Below are positions 17,282-25,838 of a stretch of 64,000 nucleotides of DNA, in pieces. A program made the position numbers and the translations under genes. Every line of letters begins with the position of its first letter. The first letter of the stretch is position 1. The stretch is from CAVRUF01 sp963716005 (GTDB lineage Bacteria > Actinomycetota > Thermoleophilia > Gaiellales > Gaiellaceae), in contig OY970285.1 in NCBI GenBank assembly GCA_963716005.1, positions 1,922,001 through 1,986,000 on the forward strand, written 5' to 3'. A model generated the notes under the pieces. The model worked only from the letters and a program-made list of their open reading frames with translations. It made no database searches and had not been told where the DNA came from.

Positions 17282-18702
17282 GCGTTCCGGCCGTGACCAT
17301 GGACGGCGGCGGCTCGACTCCGAGGTAGCGAAGCGCCGCCGGAGCGATGTCGACGATGCGCGAGCCGGCTGCGAGCGGCGGCTCGTCGAAGCCGGCGGCG
17401 ACGAGCGGGATGGTCGAGTCGCCGGCCACCAGTGAGCCGTGGCTTCCTCCGCCCACGTGGTGGCGTCCGCCGAGATCGGCGAACTCGAATCCGTCGGCGG
17501 CGGAGACGATCACCTCGCCGGCGTTCGGGTTGGCGAGCGCGTGCCAGGAGCGCTCGAGCGCGTTCGGGTAGCGGCGCTCGTCGAGTACGTCCGCGTCGCC
17601 GACGAGCTCCCAGCCTTCCTCGGCGGGGCGGAACCGCAGCTCCTCGCCCTCGCGTCGCGCGACCGCGAAGCCGCCCTCGGCGAAGAGCACGACGTCGGCC
17701 GCCTCCACGCCGTCGAGCCGCTCGGCGAGGCCGCGCGCGTCGAGCTTCGTGCCGAGCCGGTAGACCATCCCGCAGCGGTTCGAGGCGGTGACGGCCACAT
17801 CGGCCGCGGCGGGATCGCCGCGCCGCGCCAGGATCGCGAGGTCGGCGTAGGCGTCCTGGAGCCGGGCCCCCTGGGTGACCGCGGTCTGGCCGTGGTCGGA
17901 GCAGAGCAGCACCGCGTAGCGCTCGAGGAACTCGTCGGGCCCGCCGGCGGCCTCCATCAGCGCGCGTACCGCGTCGTCGGCGCGGCCGAGCGCATCGAGC
18001 GGCGCAAGCGGGCCTTCGACGTGCGAGGCGTAGTCGAGATCCGGCAGGTAGAAGACGAGCAGGTCGAAGCCGTCGCGCGTTACGAGCCAGCGGCCTACGA
18101 ACGCCGCATACGCGTCGACCGATCCTTCCGTCCGCGACCGCACGGCCAGCGGCGCGCCGGTCACGTCCGACTCGAAGAGGTTGAAGAAGAAGAACCGCTT
18201 CGGCCCGTAGACCGCCTCGTACCAGCGGTTTCGCACGGCGATCGGCGGGAGCTTGATCGGATGCCGGGTGCGCCCGCGGTAGCAGGTGAAGTTGATCGCC
18301 GCGGGGACGAGATCCGCGTCCTCGGCCGCCTCGAAGATCGTCGGCGTCGCCGGGTTGAGGTGCGCGTGGCACATCTCGAACATCCCGTCCTTGATCGCCT
18401 GGCGGGCGCCGGCGGCGCGCATCGCCGGGAACGACGAGCCGTACTCGACGATGCCGCTCCTCGCCGCGGTGGTACCAGGCGAGATGCGGAATCCGGTGCT
18501 CGTCGGGGTGCGTCCCGGTCGCGAGCGACGAGAGGCAGACGGGCGTGAGCGACGGGAACGTGGTGGTACCGCGCGTGTAGGTCCCCTCGTCAACGAGATG
18601 GGCGAGCGACGGCGCCACGCCGCGCTCGATCCCGAGCTCGAGCAGCTCGGGCGTGAGGCCGTCGATGACGACGAGGACGAGCTTCTTCCCCGCCAAGGTC
18701 AA
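17262..18702 (-). CDS. Type I phosphodiesterase / nucleotide pyrophosphatase-like protein, frame break
   Basis: Alkaline-phosphatase-superfamily metalloenzyme. The metal Asp is in LVLVVIDGLTPELL, the nucleophile Thr in TTTFPSLTPVCL, and later metal sites in FYLPDLDYASH, LCSDHGQTAV and HVGGGSHGSL. The frame breaks at about 18451-18456 after WYHRGEE and resumes at GIVEYGSSFPAMRAAG; one base removed gives 479 residues. No signal peptide or helix is seen, so it seems cytoplasmic. Start is TTG. Substrate is unknown. Confidence 0.82.
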
Positions 18703-18707
18703 GCGCG

Positions 18708-19106
18708 TCAGTCCTTGGCGAGGATGCGAAGACCCGCGTAGCGCTCGTTCGCGCGGCGGCGTAGGCGGATGCCGACGAACGGCGCGAGCACGGCTTCCGC
18801 GTAGCCGATGAACGGGAGGAACGCGAGCGCGGCGAAGCCGAGACCGGCCGCAGGGACGGCCGCGGGCGCAAGCCGGCGGAACGAGAACACGCCGACGAAG
18901 AGGCCGGCGAGCGTCCCGAAGACGGCCCAGAGGACGGCCAGAGCGGCGATCACGCCGGAGACGACGCAGACGAACGTGACGAGCAGGATCGCGAACGAGC
19001 GGCCCTCGCCGTCACGCGGCGAGCCGACGACGCCGGCCGCTACTCCGGCCGCGACGCCGAGGCCCAGCGCGACCCCGACCCAGTACCAGTCCCAGATGCC
19101 CTCCAT
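18708..19106 (-). CDS. Four-helix membrane protein, unknown
   Basis: A 132-residue protein with helices near 7-28, 40-62, 64-75 and 85-110 and a basic C-terminus (LRRRANERYAGLRILAKD). No family recognised. ATG at 19104-19106 is 7 bases after TACACT (19114-19119). It is divergent from the ClpP-class protease gene, 45 bases away, and lies just upstream of the phosphodiesterase gene. Confidence 0.65.
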   Translation of the reverse strand: MEGIWDWYWVGVALGLGVAAGVAAGVVGSPRDGEGRSFAILLVTFVCVVSGVIAALAVLWAVFGTLAGLFVGVFSFRRLAPAAVPAAGLGFAALAFLPFIGYAEAVLAPFVGIRLRRRANERYAGLRILAKD

Positions 19107-19113
19107 GCGGTCC

Positions 19114-19119
19114 AGTGTA
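19114..19119 (-). promoter_or_regulatory. -10 hexamer TACACT of the 19106 gene
   Basis: TACACT on minus, N7 to ATG; leaderless arrangement. Confidence 0.55.
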
Positions 19120-19151
19120 GCCCGGGGCCGTTGCTCTATCCTCGGCCGTCC

Positions 19152-19976
19152 ATGGGTTTCGGCACGGTCCTGGCGCTGGCTCTCATCGTGATCCTGCTGA
19201 TCCCGGTGATCGGCCGCCGGTCGCTCGAAGCGCGGCGCGTCCGAGCCCTGAAGGCGCTCGAGTCGGTCTGCGGCGCACGCGTCATCGCGCTGATCCACCG
19301 GCAGGAGACGGTCGGCTTCCTCGGCGTCCCGCTCTTCCGCTTCATCGACATCGAGGACTCGGAGGCGGTGCTCCGCGTCATCCGCACGACGCCCGACGAC
19401 CAGCCGATCGACGTCCTCCTGCACACGCCCGGCGGACTCGTCCTCGCGAGCGAGCAGATCGCCTACGCGCTGCGTGCGCATCCGGCGAAGGTGCGCGTGC
19501 TCGTCCCGCACTACGCGATGTCGGGCGGGACGCTCGTCGCGCTCGCCGCCGACGAGATCCGGATGGACGAGGCGGCGGTGCTCGGCCCGGTCGACCCGCA
19601 GCTCGGCGATCTGCCGGCCGCGTCGATCGTCCGCGTGGTCGCGAGCAAGTCCGCGGATCACACCGACGACCGCACGCTGATCATGGCCGACGTCGCCGAG
19701 AAGGCCCTCCGTCATATCAAGCAGGTCGTCATCGGCCTGATCGGCGATCGGATGGACGTCCAGGCGGCCGAGACGCTCGCCGAGGAGATCGCGGGCGGCC
19801 ACTACACGCACGACGACCCGATCACGGTGACCGAGGCGAAGGCGCTCGGATTGCCGATCGAGGTCGGGCTCCCGGACGAGGCTTATTCGCTCATGGAGCT
19901 CTTCCCTCAGTCCGGCCGCCGGCGGCCGAGCGTCCAGTACGTCCCGCTGCCTCCGCCGCCTCCCGACGCTCCTTAG
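19152..19976 (+). CDS. ClpP-class serine protease, SDH family (membrane-anchored)
   Basis: A 274-residue protein with an N-terminal helix (about 2-20, FGTVLALALIVILLIPVIG) and a ClpP/SppA-like fold. It has IDVLLHTPGGLVLASEQI (oxyanion region), the likely nucleophile Ser in HYAMSGGTLVALAADEI and GPVDPQLG, diagnostic of the serine dehydrogenase proteinase family (PF01972). It probably cleaves membrane proteins. TATCCT lies 9 bases before the ATG, giving a leader of about 2-3 bases. Confidence 0.88.
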   Translation: MGFGTVLALALIVILLIPVIGRRSLEARRVRALKALESVCGARVIALIHRQETVGFLGVPLFRFIDIEDSEAVLRVIRTTPDDQPIDVLLHTPGGLVLASEQIAYALRAHPAKVRVLVPHYAMSGGTLVALAADEIRMDEAAVLGPVDPQLGDLPAASIVRVVASKSADHTDDRTLIMADVAEKALRHIKQVVIGLIGDRMDVQAAETLAEEIAGGHYTHDDPITVTEAKALGLPIEVGLPDEAYSLMELFPQSGRRRPSVQYVPLPPPPPDAP

Positions 19977-20020
19977 CGGTTTCGCGCTCGAACCCGTCGG
20001 GAACCCGAACGAGGGGTTCG

Positions 20021-20314
20021 ATGTCTGACGCAATTCCAACGCTCCTCTTCTTCACGACGCCGACGTCCGGTCCGGCCCGGCGCATGGAGAGCCTGCTCGC
20101 GCATCTCGCGCGCAAGGAGCGGGGGCGGCTGCGAGTAACGCGCGTCGAATACGACACACAGCCGAAGCTCGGCGCCGCGCTCGGGATCAACGAGATCCCG
20201 ACGCTCGTCCTCCTGGTGGAAGGCCACGATGTCGCGCGGATCGAGGGCCGGGCCAGCGCGCCCGAGATCGAGCGCCTGCTCGAGCCGCACCTGGCCCACG
20301 CCGACGCCGCCTGA
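20021..20314 (+). CDS. Thioredoxin-fold protein lacking the redox cysteines
   Basis: A 97-residue protein. It keeps the fold cues: LLFFTTPTSGPARRMESLL in place of FWAxWCGPCR, YDTQPKLGAALGINEIPTLVLL with the cis-Pro of thioredoxins, and a closing helix. Both cysteines of CxxC are absent (TPTSGPAR) and no cysteine occurs elsewhere, so it cannot do thiol-disulfide exchange. A binding or scaffold role is likely. GAGGGG upstream of the ATG is a ribosome-binding site. Confidence 0.75.
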   Translation: MSDAIPTLLFFTTPTSGPARRMESLLAHLARKERGRLRVTRVEYDTQPKLGAALGINEIPTLVLLVEGHDVARIEGRASAPEIERLLEPHLAHADAA

Positions 20315-20322
20315 ATCCATTT

Positions 20323-20371
20323 CTCCTCTCCCCGCGTAGGTGACTTTTGGCAGGGGGTTATCGGAGAGGAG
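20323..20371 (+). promoter_or_regulatory. Possible ribosome-site-masking stem in CHRD leader
   Basis: CTCCTCTCC (20323-20331) is the exact complement of GGAGAGGAG (20363-20371), which covers part of the ribosome-binding purine tract before the ATG at 20378. A folded leader would hide it. It works only if transcription starts upstream of 20323, for example from the thioredoxin-like gene. Confidence 0.3.
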
Positions 20372-20377
20372 GAGCAA

Positions 20378-20935
20378 ATGAATCGCAGACGACGGATCTA
20401 CACGGCCGTGGTCGCAGTCGTGCTCGTTCTGAGCGCGGCCTCGTTCGCGGCGGCCCATGGGTGGGGCCTCGACGAGCCGCGCGTGCCCAAGACCAAGAAG
20501 TTCCACGCCGAGCTGAACGGGTTCCAGGAGGTACCGGCGGTCTCGACCACCGGCTTCGGTGAGTTCGACGCGAGGCTCGTGAACGACGACACGATCCACT
20601 TCAAGTTCCGCTACAAGGGCCTGGAGGGCGGCACCTCGCTCTTCGCGCACGTCCACTTCGCGACGCGCTACGTGAACGGCGGCGTGTCGTACTTCCTGTG
20701 CGGCGGCAGCACGAAGCCAACGCCGTGCCCGAACGTCGAAGGGACGGTCGAAGGCGACATCGTGGCCGCCGACGTGATCGGGCCGAACGGCCAGGGCATC
20801 GAGCCCGCGTCGTTCGCTGAGATCGTCCGCGGCATGCAGGCCGGAACCGCCTACGTGAACATCCACACCACGCGGTGGCCCGGCGGCGAGATTCGCGGCC
20901 AGATCAACGACCGCGACCAGCGCGAGCTCGAATAG
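20378..20935 (+). CDS. Secreted CHRD-domain protein
   Basis: A 185-residue protein with a Sec signal peptide (MNRRRRIYTAVVAVVLVLSA, cut after AAHG or nearby). The remainder is one CHRD domain: FHAELNGFQEVPAVSTTGFG, FKFRYKGLEGGTSLFAHVHF, and TAYVNIHTTRWPGGEIRGQI at the end, the hallmark of this family. CHRD domains bind extracellular partners; function in bacteria is unclear. It is preceded by a strong GGAGAGGAGGAG ribosome site. Confidence 0.88.
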   Translation: MNRRRRIYTAVVAVVLVLSAASFAAAHGWGLDEPRVPKTKKFHAELNGFQEVPAVSTTGFGEFDARLVNDDTIHFKFRYKGLEGGTSLFAHVHFATRYVNGGVSYFLCGGSTKPTPCPNVEGTVEGDIVAADVIGPNGQGIEPASFAEIVRGMQAGTAYVNIHTTRWPGGEIRGQINDRDQRELE

Positions 20936-20965
20936 ACCGAAGGTGTCGCCCCCCGGGGCGGCTTC

Positions 20966-21006
20966 AAAGGGCGGCTCGGCGGCCATAGCTCCGTCGCCGG
21001 GCCGCT
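20966..21006. terminator. Possible hairpin terminator after CHRD gene
   Basis: GGGCGGCTCGGCGG and CCGTCGCCGGGCCGCTC form an imperfect G+C-rich stem of about 12 pairs around CATAGCT. No U-tract follows. It sits between the CHRD gene and the convergent E2 gene. Confidence 0.35.
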
Positions 21007-21163
21007 CTCTCAACTCGAGCGCGTCGTTGAGCGCGGCGCCGTCGGTCCTGCCGGCACTCGACCGACTGACACGAATTTGGCACGGTCCGGCGTGCCACAC
21101 GCGCGGGTTTCCTCGATAGCGTCAAGGGTGGGAGGGCGGGATCCAGCTAGACGCGTGTGACGT

Positions 21164-22266
21164 TTAACCGGGCTGTTCGAGCCGCGCGATCACTTCGAGG
21201 AGGAACGTGCTCGCGCGGACGCCGTCGCAGACGCGGTGGTCGAACGTGCACGAGAGCCAGCCGACCTTGGCGGCGACGATCTCGCCGTCACGCACGACGG
21301 GCCGCTCGCGCGATCCGGTGGAGGCCGAGGATCCCGACCTCCGGATAGTTCACGAGCGGCGTGGCGAAGAGCCCGCCGAACTTGCCGCCGCTCGACACGG
21401 TGAACGTGGAGCCGCGCAGCTCCTCGGGCTTCAGCGTTCCCTCGCGGGCGGCCTCGGCGAGGCGGATGCTCTCGGCCTCGATGTCGTCGAGGGACAGCTT
21501 GTCCACCTCGCGGACGACCGGAACGACGAGGCCCTGGTCGGTCTGCACCGCGACGCCGAGATCGAAATGCTCGTAGTAGACGATCTCGTCGCCGTCGAGC
21601 CGTGCGTTCAATTCCGGCACCGTCCGCAGCCCGTGGACGGTCGCGGCGATCAGGTACGGCAGATAGCTTCGCTCGCCGCGCACGCCGTCGAGCGCGGTGA
21701 AGTCGCATTCCTCGACGACCGTGACGGCCGGGACCTCGCGGTGCGAGGCGGCGAGGTGTGTGGCGATGAGCTTGCGCACGCCGCGCAGCTGCTCGCGCCG
21801 CTCGCCCTCGACGGCAGCCGGCGCGCCGCCGGAGCCGGCCTTGCGGACGTCGTCCTCGGTGATGCGTCCCTGCGGCCCCGTGCCGGAAACCGTCCCGAGG
21901 TCGACGCCGAGCTCGGCCGCCACGCGCCGCACGAGCGGTGTGGCGCGAACGCGGTCGCCGGGAGCGGCGGGAGCAACCGGCGGAGGAGCTGCGGCCGCGG
22001 TCGACCGGCGCCGGCGCGGAGTTCACACCGTCCTCGCCGATCACGACGAGCACGGTCCCGACGGGAACGGTCGCGCCCTCGGCGACGAGGATGCTCGCGA
22101 CCTTGCCCGCGGCCGGCGACGGGATCTCGACGGTGGTCTTGTCCGTCTGCACCTCGACGAGCGGCTGGTCTTCGGCGATCTCGTCCCCCTCGGCGACGAG
22201 CCAGCGGGCGATCTCGCCCTCGGTGAGGCCCTCGCCGAGATCCGGGAGCTTGAACTCGTACGCCAT
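21164..22266 (-). CDS. 2-oxoacid dehydrogenase E2 (dihydrolipoamide acyltransferase), two frame breaks
   Basis: Core acyltransferase of a 2-oxoacid dehydrogenase complex. The lipoyl domain carries the modified Lys in VQTDKTTVEIPSP, the E3/E1-binding domain begins at TPLVRRVAAELGVDL, and the catalytic end holds CTFDHRVCDG. Breaks lie at about 21998-22003 (in the Ala/Pro linker) and about 21307-21311; each is restored by removing one base, giving 366 residues and a stop at 21164. Only one lipoyl domain is present. Start overlaps the E1-beta stop (TGATG). Confidence 0.88.
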
Positions 22267-23240
22267 CAGAACTCCATGAGCTTCCGCGCCGCGTCGACGA
22301 TGCGCTCGACCGACGGCATGTAGGCGTCCTCGATCTGCCAGTACGGATACGGCACGTCGTAGCCGGTCACGCGGAGCACCGGACCTTGGAGGTCGAGCAT
22401 CGCCTTCTCGGCGAGGATCGCGGCCAGCTCGGCGCCGAACCCGGCGACGCGCGGCGCCTCCTGGACGATCACGACCCGCCCGGTCTTCGCCGCCGAAGCG
22501 AGGAGCGCGTCCTCGTCGAGCGGCTTCAGGCTGCGGATGTCGAGCACCTCCACGGAGGCCTCGCCGGCGAGCGCGTCGGCCGCCTGCTCGGAGAGCGGCA
22601 CCATCGAGCCGTAGGCGACGAGCGTGAGATCCGAGCCCTCGCGGGCAATCCGGGCCTTCCCCAGCGGGACGACGTGCTCGCCGTCGGGCACCTCGCCGCG
22701 CAGGGTGCGGTAGTGCAGCTTCGGCTCGAAGATGACGACCGGGTCCGGATCGCGGATCGCCGCCGCGAGGAGCCCCTTCGCATCGGCCGGCGTGGAGGGG
22801 ATCGCCACCTTGATCCCCGGCGTGTGGACGTAGTAGGTCTCGGGCGAGTCGTCGTGCAGCTCGGGCGCGCGCACGCCGCCGCCGTAGGGCATGCGGATCG
22901 TGATCGGGAACTCCATCCCGCCGCCCGTGCGCCAGCGGTAGCGCCCGACGTGGGTGATGAGCTGGTCGAGCCCGGGATACGAGAACGCGTCGTACTGCAT
23001 CTCGCACACGGGGCGCCAGCCGGCCATGCAGAGGCCGATCGCGGTGCCGAGGATCCCGGCCTCGGCAAGCGGCGTGTCGACGCAGCGGTCGGCGCCGAAG
23101 CGGTCGCGCAGCCCAGCGGTAGCGCGGAAGACGCCGCCGGCGCGGCCGACGTCTTCGCCCATGACCATCACGTTCGGGTCGCGGTCGAGCTCGACGTGGA
23201 AGCAGTCGTTGATCGCCTCGAGGATCGATTGCTCAGCCAC
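22266..23240 (-). CDS. 2-oxoacid dehydrogenase E1 component, beta subunit
   Basis: Forms the E1 tetramer with the next gene upstream. It has 324 residues from the GTG at 23238-23240, which lies just before the E1-alpha stop. Landmarks: VMVMGEDVGRAGGVF, DTPLAEAGILGTAIG (the glutamate that activates thiamine diphosphate), MPYGGGVRAPELHDDSPE and FEPKLHYR. No frame break. The downstream E2 and upstream E1-alpha complete the set; no E3 is in the window. Confidence 0.92.
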   Translation of the reverse strand: MAEQSILEAINDCFHVELDRDPNVMVMGEDVGRAGGVFRATAGLRDRFGADRCVDTPLAEAGILGTAIGLCMAGWRPVCEMQYDAFSYPGLDQLITHVGRYRWRTGGGMEFPITIRMPYGGGVRAPELHDDSPETYYVHTPGIKVAIPSTPADAKGLLAAAIRDPDPVVIFEPKLHYRTLRGEVPDGEHVVPLGKARIAREGSDLTLVAYGSMVPLSEQAADALAGEASVEVLDIRSLKPLDEDALLASAAKTGRVVIVQEAPRVAGFGAELAAILAEKAMLDLQGPVLRVTGYDVPYPYWQIEDAYMPSVERIVDAARKLMEF

Positions 23241-24304
23241 TCGAGCCTCCGAGGATGCGGCGCAGCTCGGCGAGGTCGTCCGCAAGGCCGGGCGGCGGGT
23301 TTCCGTACGCGTTCTCGAAGACGAGCCCGATGTCGGCGGGCGGCTCGGCCTCGGCCTCGGCGATCCCGGCGCGCATCAGGTCGAGCGCCTCCTGCGCGGA
23401 TCGCCTCGGCCTGCTCGTCGGAGAGAACGCCCTGCCGGCGGAGGTAGCCCTCGTAGCGGCCGACGCACTCGTTGCGGCGCTCCTCCTCGACGCGCTCGAG
23501 ATCGATGTACGCCTTGGGATCGTCCGCGGTCGCGTGCGGCGCCGCCCGGTAGGAGAGCGCCTCGATGAACGTCGGCCCCTCGCCCGCGCGGGCGCGCTCG
23601 ACCGCCTCACGCGTCGCCTCGAAGCACGCGAGCACGTCGCCGCCGTCCACGCGGACGCCCGGCATCCCGTAGCCGACCGCCTTGTCCATGAGCGTCGCCG
23701 CCTTGGTCTGCGCGGTGATCGGCGTCGAGATCGCCCACTGGTTGTTGTTGCAGAAGAGGATCGTCGGCGTCTCCATCACGGCGGCGAAGTTCGCGCCCTC
23801 GTGGAACGCGCCCTCGGAGGTCGCGCCGTCGCCGAAGAAGACGAGCGAGACGACGTTCTCGCCGCGCAGCTTCTTCCCCCAGGCGAGCCCGACCGCGTGC
23901 GGAACCTGCGTCGCGATCGGAACGCAGATCGAGGCCACGTTGTAGTCGGCCGGGTTCCACCAGCCGGCCGGATGGCCGCGCCACCAGGAGAGGACCGTCG
24001 AGGCCGGCAGCCCGCGCAGCAGCCCGATGGCCGACTCGCGGTACGACGGAAAGATCCAGTCCTCATCGGTGAGCGCGTAGTGCGCACCGGCCTGCATCGC
24101 CTCGTGGTTCCAGTAGATCGCGTAGGTGCCGATGCGGCCCTGGGAGTGGTAGACGACCGAGCGCTCGTCGTAGGTGCGCAGCAGAACCATGTCGCGGTAG
24201 AGCGCGATCAGGTCGGCCTCGGAGAGCCCGGCGACCTCCCCGTCGGGGATCGATTCGCCGTCCCCGATGATGCGTCGCAGTTCGTGTTCCGCCGTCACAG
24301 CCAC
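23233..24304 (-). CDS. 2-oxoacid dehydrogenase E1 component, alpha subunit, frame break
   Basis: Thiamine-diphosphate subunit. The cofactor motif is FFGDGATSEGAFHEGANFA...CNNNQWA (GDG-NN spacing correct). SYRAAPHATADDP is the phosphorylation-loop-like segment found in branched-chain E1-alpha proteins. The frame breaks at about 23398-23402 after EQAEAI and resumes as AQEALDLMRAGIAEAE; one base removed gives 356 residues. The complex may act on pyruvate or branched 2-oxoacids; the separate pdh set at 50789-54227 makes branched-chain use more likely. Start GTG. Confidence 0.87.
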
Positions 24305-24311
24305 GGGCTCA

Positions 24312-25223
24312 TTATCCCGCGACGAGCACCGTCAGCGCGTCCCGCTCGGCGCGAAACGACACGGCCGTGACGTCGCCGAGGTCTTCCCCGTCGGCCTGGA
24401 GCGCCGTCGGGCCGTCGCACTCGACGATGAGCTCGTCGAGGTCGTGCGCGCGCAGCGTCCAGCTCTCCCCGGCGGCGCTTCGAGCGCGTGAGAGCCAGCG
24501 CGACGGCGGGGAGCCGCGAGGCCTTGAGCTCCACCGGCGCCACGAGGTCGAGCCCGAGTTCGAACCGCGCTCCCGGGGCGACATGGAGCGGCACGGGACC
24601 GGCGTACGTGTACGGGTCGCAGTTGGCGACGAGCGCGAACGCCGCCCGGCCGCGGCCGACGACCGTGAGCGACGCCGGGAGCCGCCCGCGCTTCGACGCG
24701 AGCATCTTCGTGAGGAGCCACGCGAAGGTGAGATCGCCCGGCCTGCGCCCTCCCGAGCGACCCTTGGCGTCGACCGCGCGGACGAGATCGGCGTCGAGCC
24801 CGAGCCCCGCCGCGAAGAGAAACCGCCGGTCGCACCGCGGGCGCGCCGGCGAACGACGCCTCGACCCGGCCGAGCGTGATCGTCCGCTCCGTCGCGCTGA
24901 CCGCGAGCGCCCGCGCCGCCTGCACCGGATCGCGGGGAAGCCCCAATGCGCGAGAGAGCACGCTCGTCCCGCCGCCGGGGATGAACCCGACCGCGACGTC
25001 GCCCTCGATCCCGTTGACCACCTCGTTGAACCCGCCGTCGCCGGAGAAGACGTAGATCCGCTCTCCCTGGGAAGCGGCGAGGGCGAGCTCGGTCGCATGG
25101 CCGGGCGCGCGCCGTGAGCACGGTCTCGAGCGGCCCGGCCGCGGCGAGCTCGCGTTCCACCGCGGCGACCAGCTCGGGCGTCACCCGAGTCGCCCACGGG
25201 TTGACGATCAGCGTCGCGCTCAT
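24312..25223 (-). CDS. Diacylglycerol kinase-family lipid kinase, three frame breaks
   Basis: ATP-dependent lipid kinase related to YegS/DgkB. Motifs appear in successive frames: TLIVNPWATRVTP, ARPGHATELALAASQGE, VFSGDGGFNEVVNG (ATP site), GFIPGGGTSVLSRALGLPRDP and RRFLFAAGLGLDADLV. Breaks are at about 25105-25110, 24836-24842 and 24472-24478; removing one base at each gives 302 residues ending LTVLVAG. ATG overlaps the TetR stop (ATGA). Three breaks in one gene make it the worst-affected here, but no motif is lost. Confidence 0.8.
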   Translation of the reverse strand: MSATLIVNPWATRVTPELVAAVERELAAAGPLETVLTARARPCDRARPRRFPGRADLRLLRRRRVQRGGQRDRGRRRGRVHPRRRDERALSRIGASPRSGAGGAGARGQRDGADDHARPGRGVVRRRARGATGGFSSRRGSGSTPISSARSTPRVAREGAGRAISPSRGSSRRCSRRSAGGSRRRSRSSAAAGRRSRSSPTATRTRTPVPCRSMSPRERGSNSGSTSWRRWSSRPRGSPPSRWLSRARSAAGESWTLRAHDLDELIVECDGPTALQADGEDLGDVTAVSFRAERDALTVLVAG

Positions 25224-25802
25224 GGCGCCGGCGTCGAGTAGCCGCGCATCCCGTCGATCATGCAGCGCGTAGAACGCCTCGGCGAGCTCGTCCGTGTCCT
25301 GCCCGGGCCGCAACCAGGTGTACGCCCAGTTCGCCGCCGAGAGGAAGAGTCGTGCGGCGACGTTCTCGTCGAGGTCGGTGCGCAGCTCGCTCCCCTCGCG
25401 GCCTTCGCGGAAGAAGGCGCGGATCCGTTCCTCGTAGCGGCGCCGCTCGGCCATGAACTCGTCACGGTGTTCCCCCTCGAGGTTGCGCCACTCGCGCACG
25501 AACACCGTGGCCACGTCGAGCTGCGAGGAGACGAGCGCGAGGTGTGCGTGCAGCGCGAGCCGTATCTTCTCGGTCGCGGGGATCTGTTCGGGAATCGCGT
25601 CGAGCGCCGCGTGGAAGGCGATGGCGCCGTCGCGCATCGTCTCGTAGAGCAGCTCCTGCTTACCCCCGATGTGCGCGTACAGCGAGCCCTTCTGGACGCC
25701 GAGCGCGTTCGCGAGGTCGGCTGTGGACGTGCCGTGGTAGCCCTTCTCGGCGAACAGGCGGGCGGCGTGGCGCGTCAGTTCCTGGCGGCGAGGCGTGCTA
25801 AT
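25220..25802 (-). CDS. TetR-family regulator (PaaR-like candidate), ATT start, frame break
   Basis: HTH: RRQELTRHAARLFAEKGYHG, TSTADLANALGVQKGSLYAHIGGKQELL. The C-terminal ligand domain follows. The frame breaks at about 25258-25261, after EAFYAL, and resumes MIDGMRGYSTPAP, a TetR-like end; one base removed gives 193 residues. No ATG, GTG or TTG lies between the in-frame stop and the HTH. ATT at 25800-25802 is exactly 6 bases after TAGGGT (25809-25814), as in the other leaderless genes, so I take ATT as the start. Divergent from paaA; the operator between is described separately. Confidence 0.75.
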
Positions 25803-25804
25803 CT
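25799..25804 (+). promoter_or_regulatory. -10 hexamer TAATCT of paaABCD
   Basis: TAATCT places a transcript start near 25811, inside the operator, with a leader of about 27 bases holding TAGGAGGAG before the paaA ATG. Confidence 0.45.
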
Positions 25805-25808
25805 CGGC

Positions 25809-25814
25809 ACCCTA
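25809..25814 (-). promoter_or_regulatory. -10 hexamer TAGGGT of the TetR gene
   Basis: TAGGGT on minus, 6 bases before ATT (25802); overlaps the operator by three bases, so repressor binding would also silence its own gene. Confidence 0.5.
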
Positions 25815-25825
25815 ACGATCGTTTG
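25812..25825. promoter_or_regulatory. Palindromic operator CTAACGATCGTTTG (PaaR-type)
   Basis: A near-perfect dyad centred on ACGATCGT. It fits the consensus CNAACGNNCGTTNG that I recall for Thermus PaaR, a TetR repressor of phenylacetate genes, at every fixed position. It lies between a TetR gene and paaABCD and touches both promoters. Confidence 0.65.
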
Positions 25826-25838
25826 GTAGGAGGAGCAA

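Noticed and set aside
21077..21098. TGGCACGG near 21079 as a sigma-54 promoter
   Set aside because: No TTGCW at the -12 position; the bases form a short GGCACG/CGTGCC hairpin after convergent genes.
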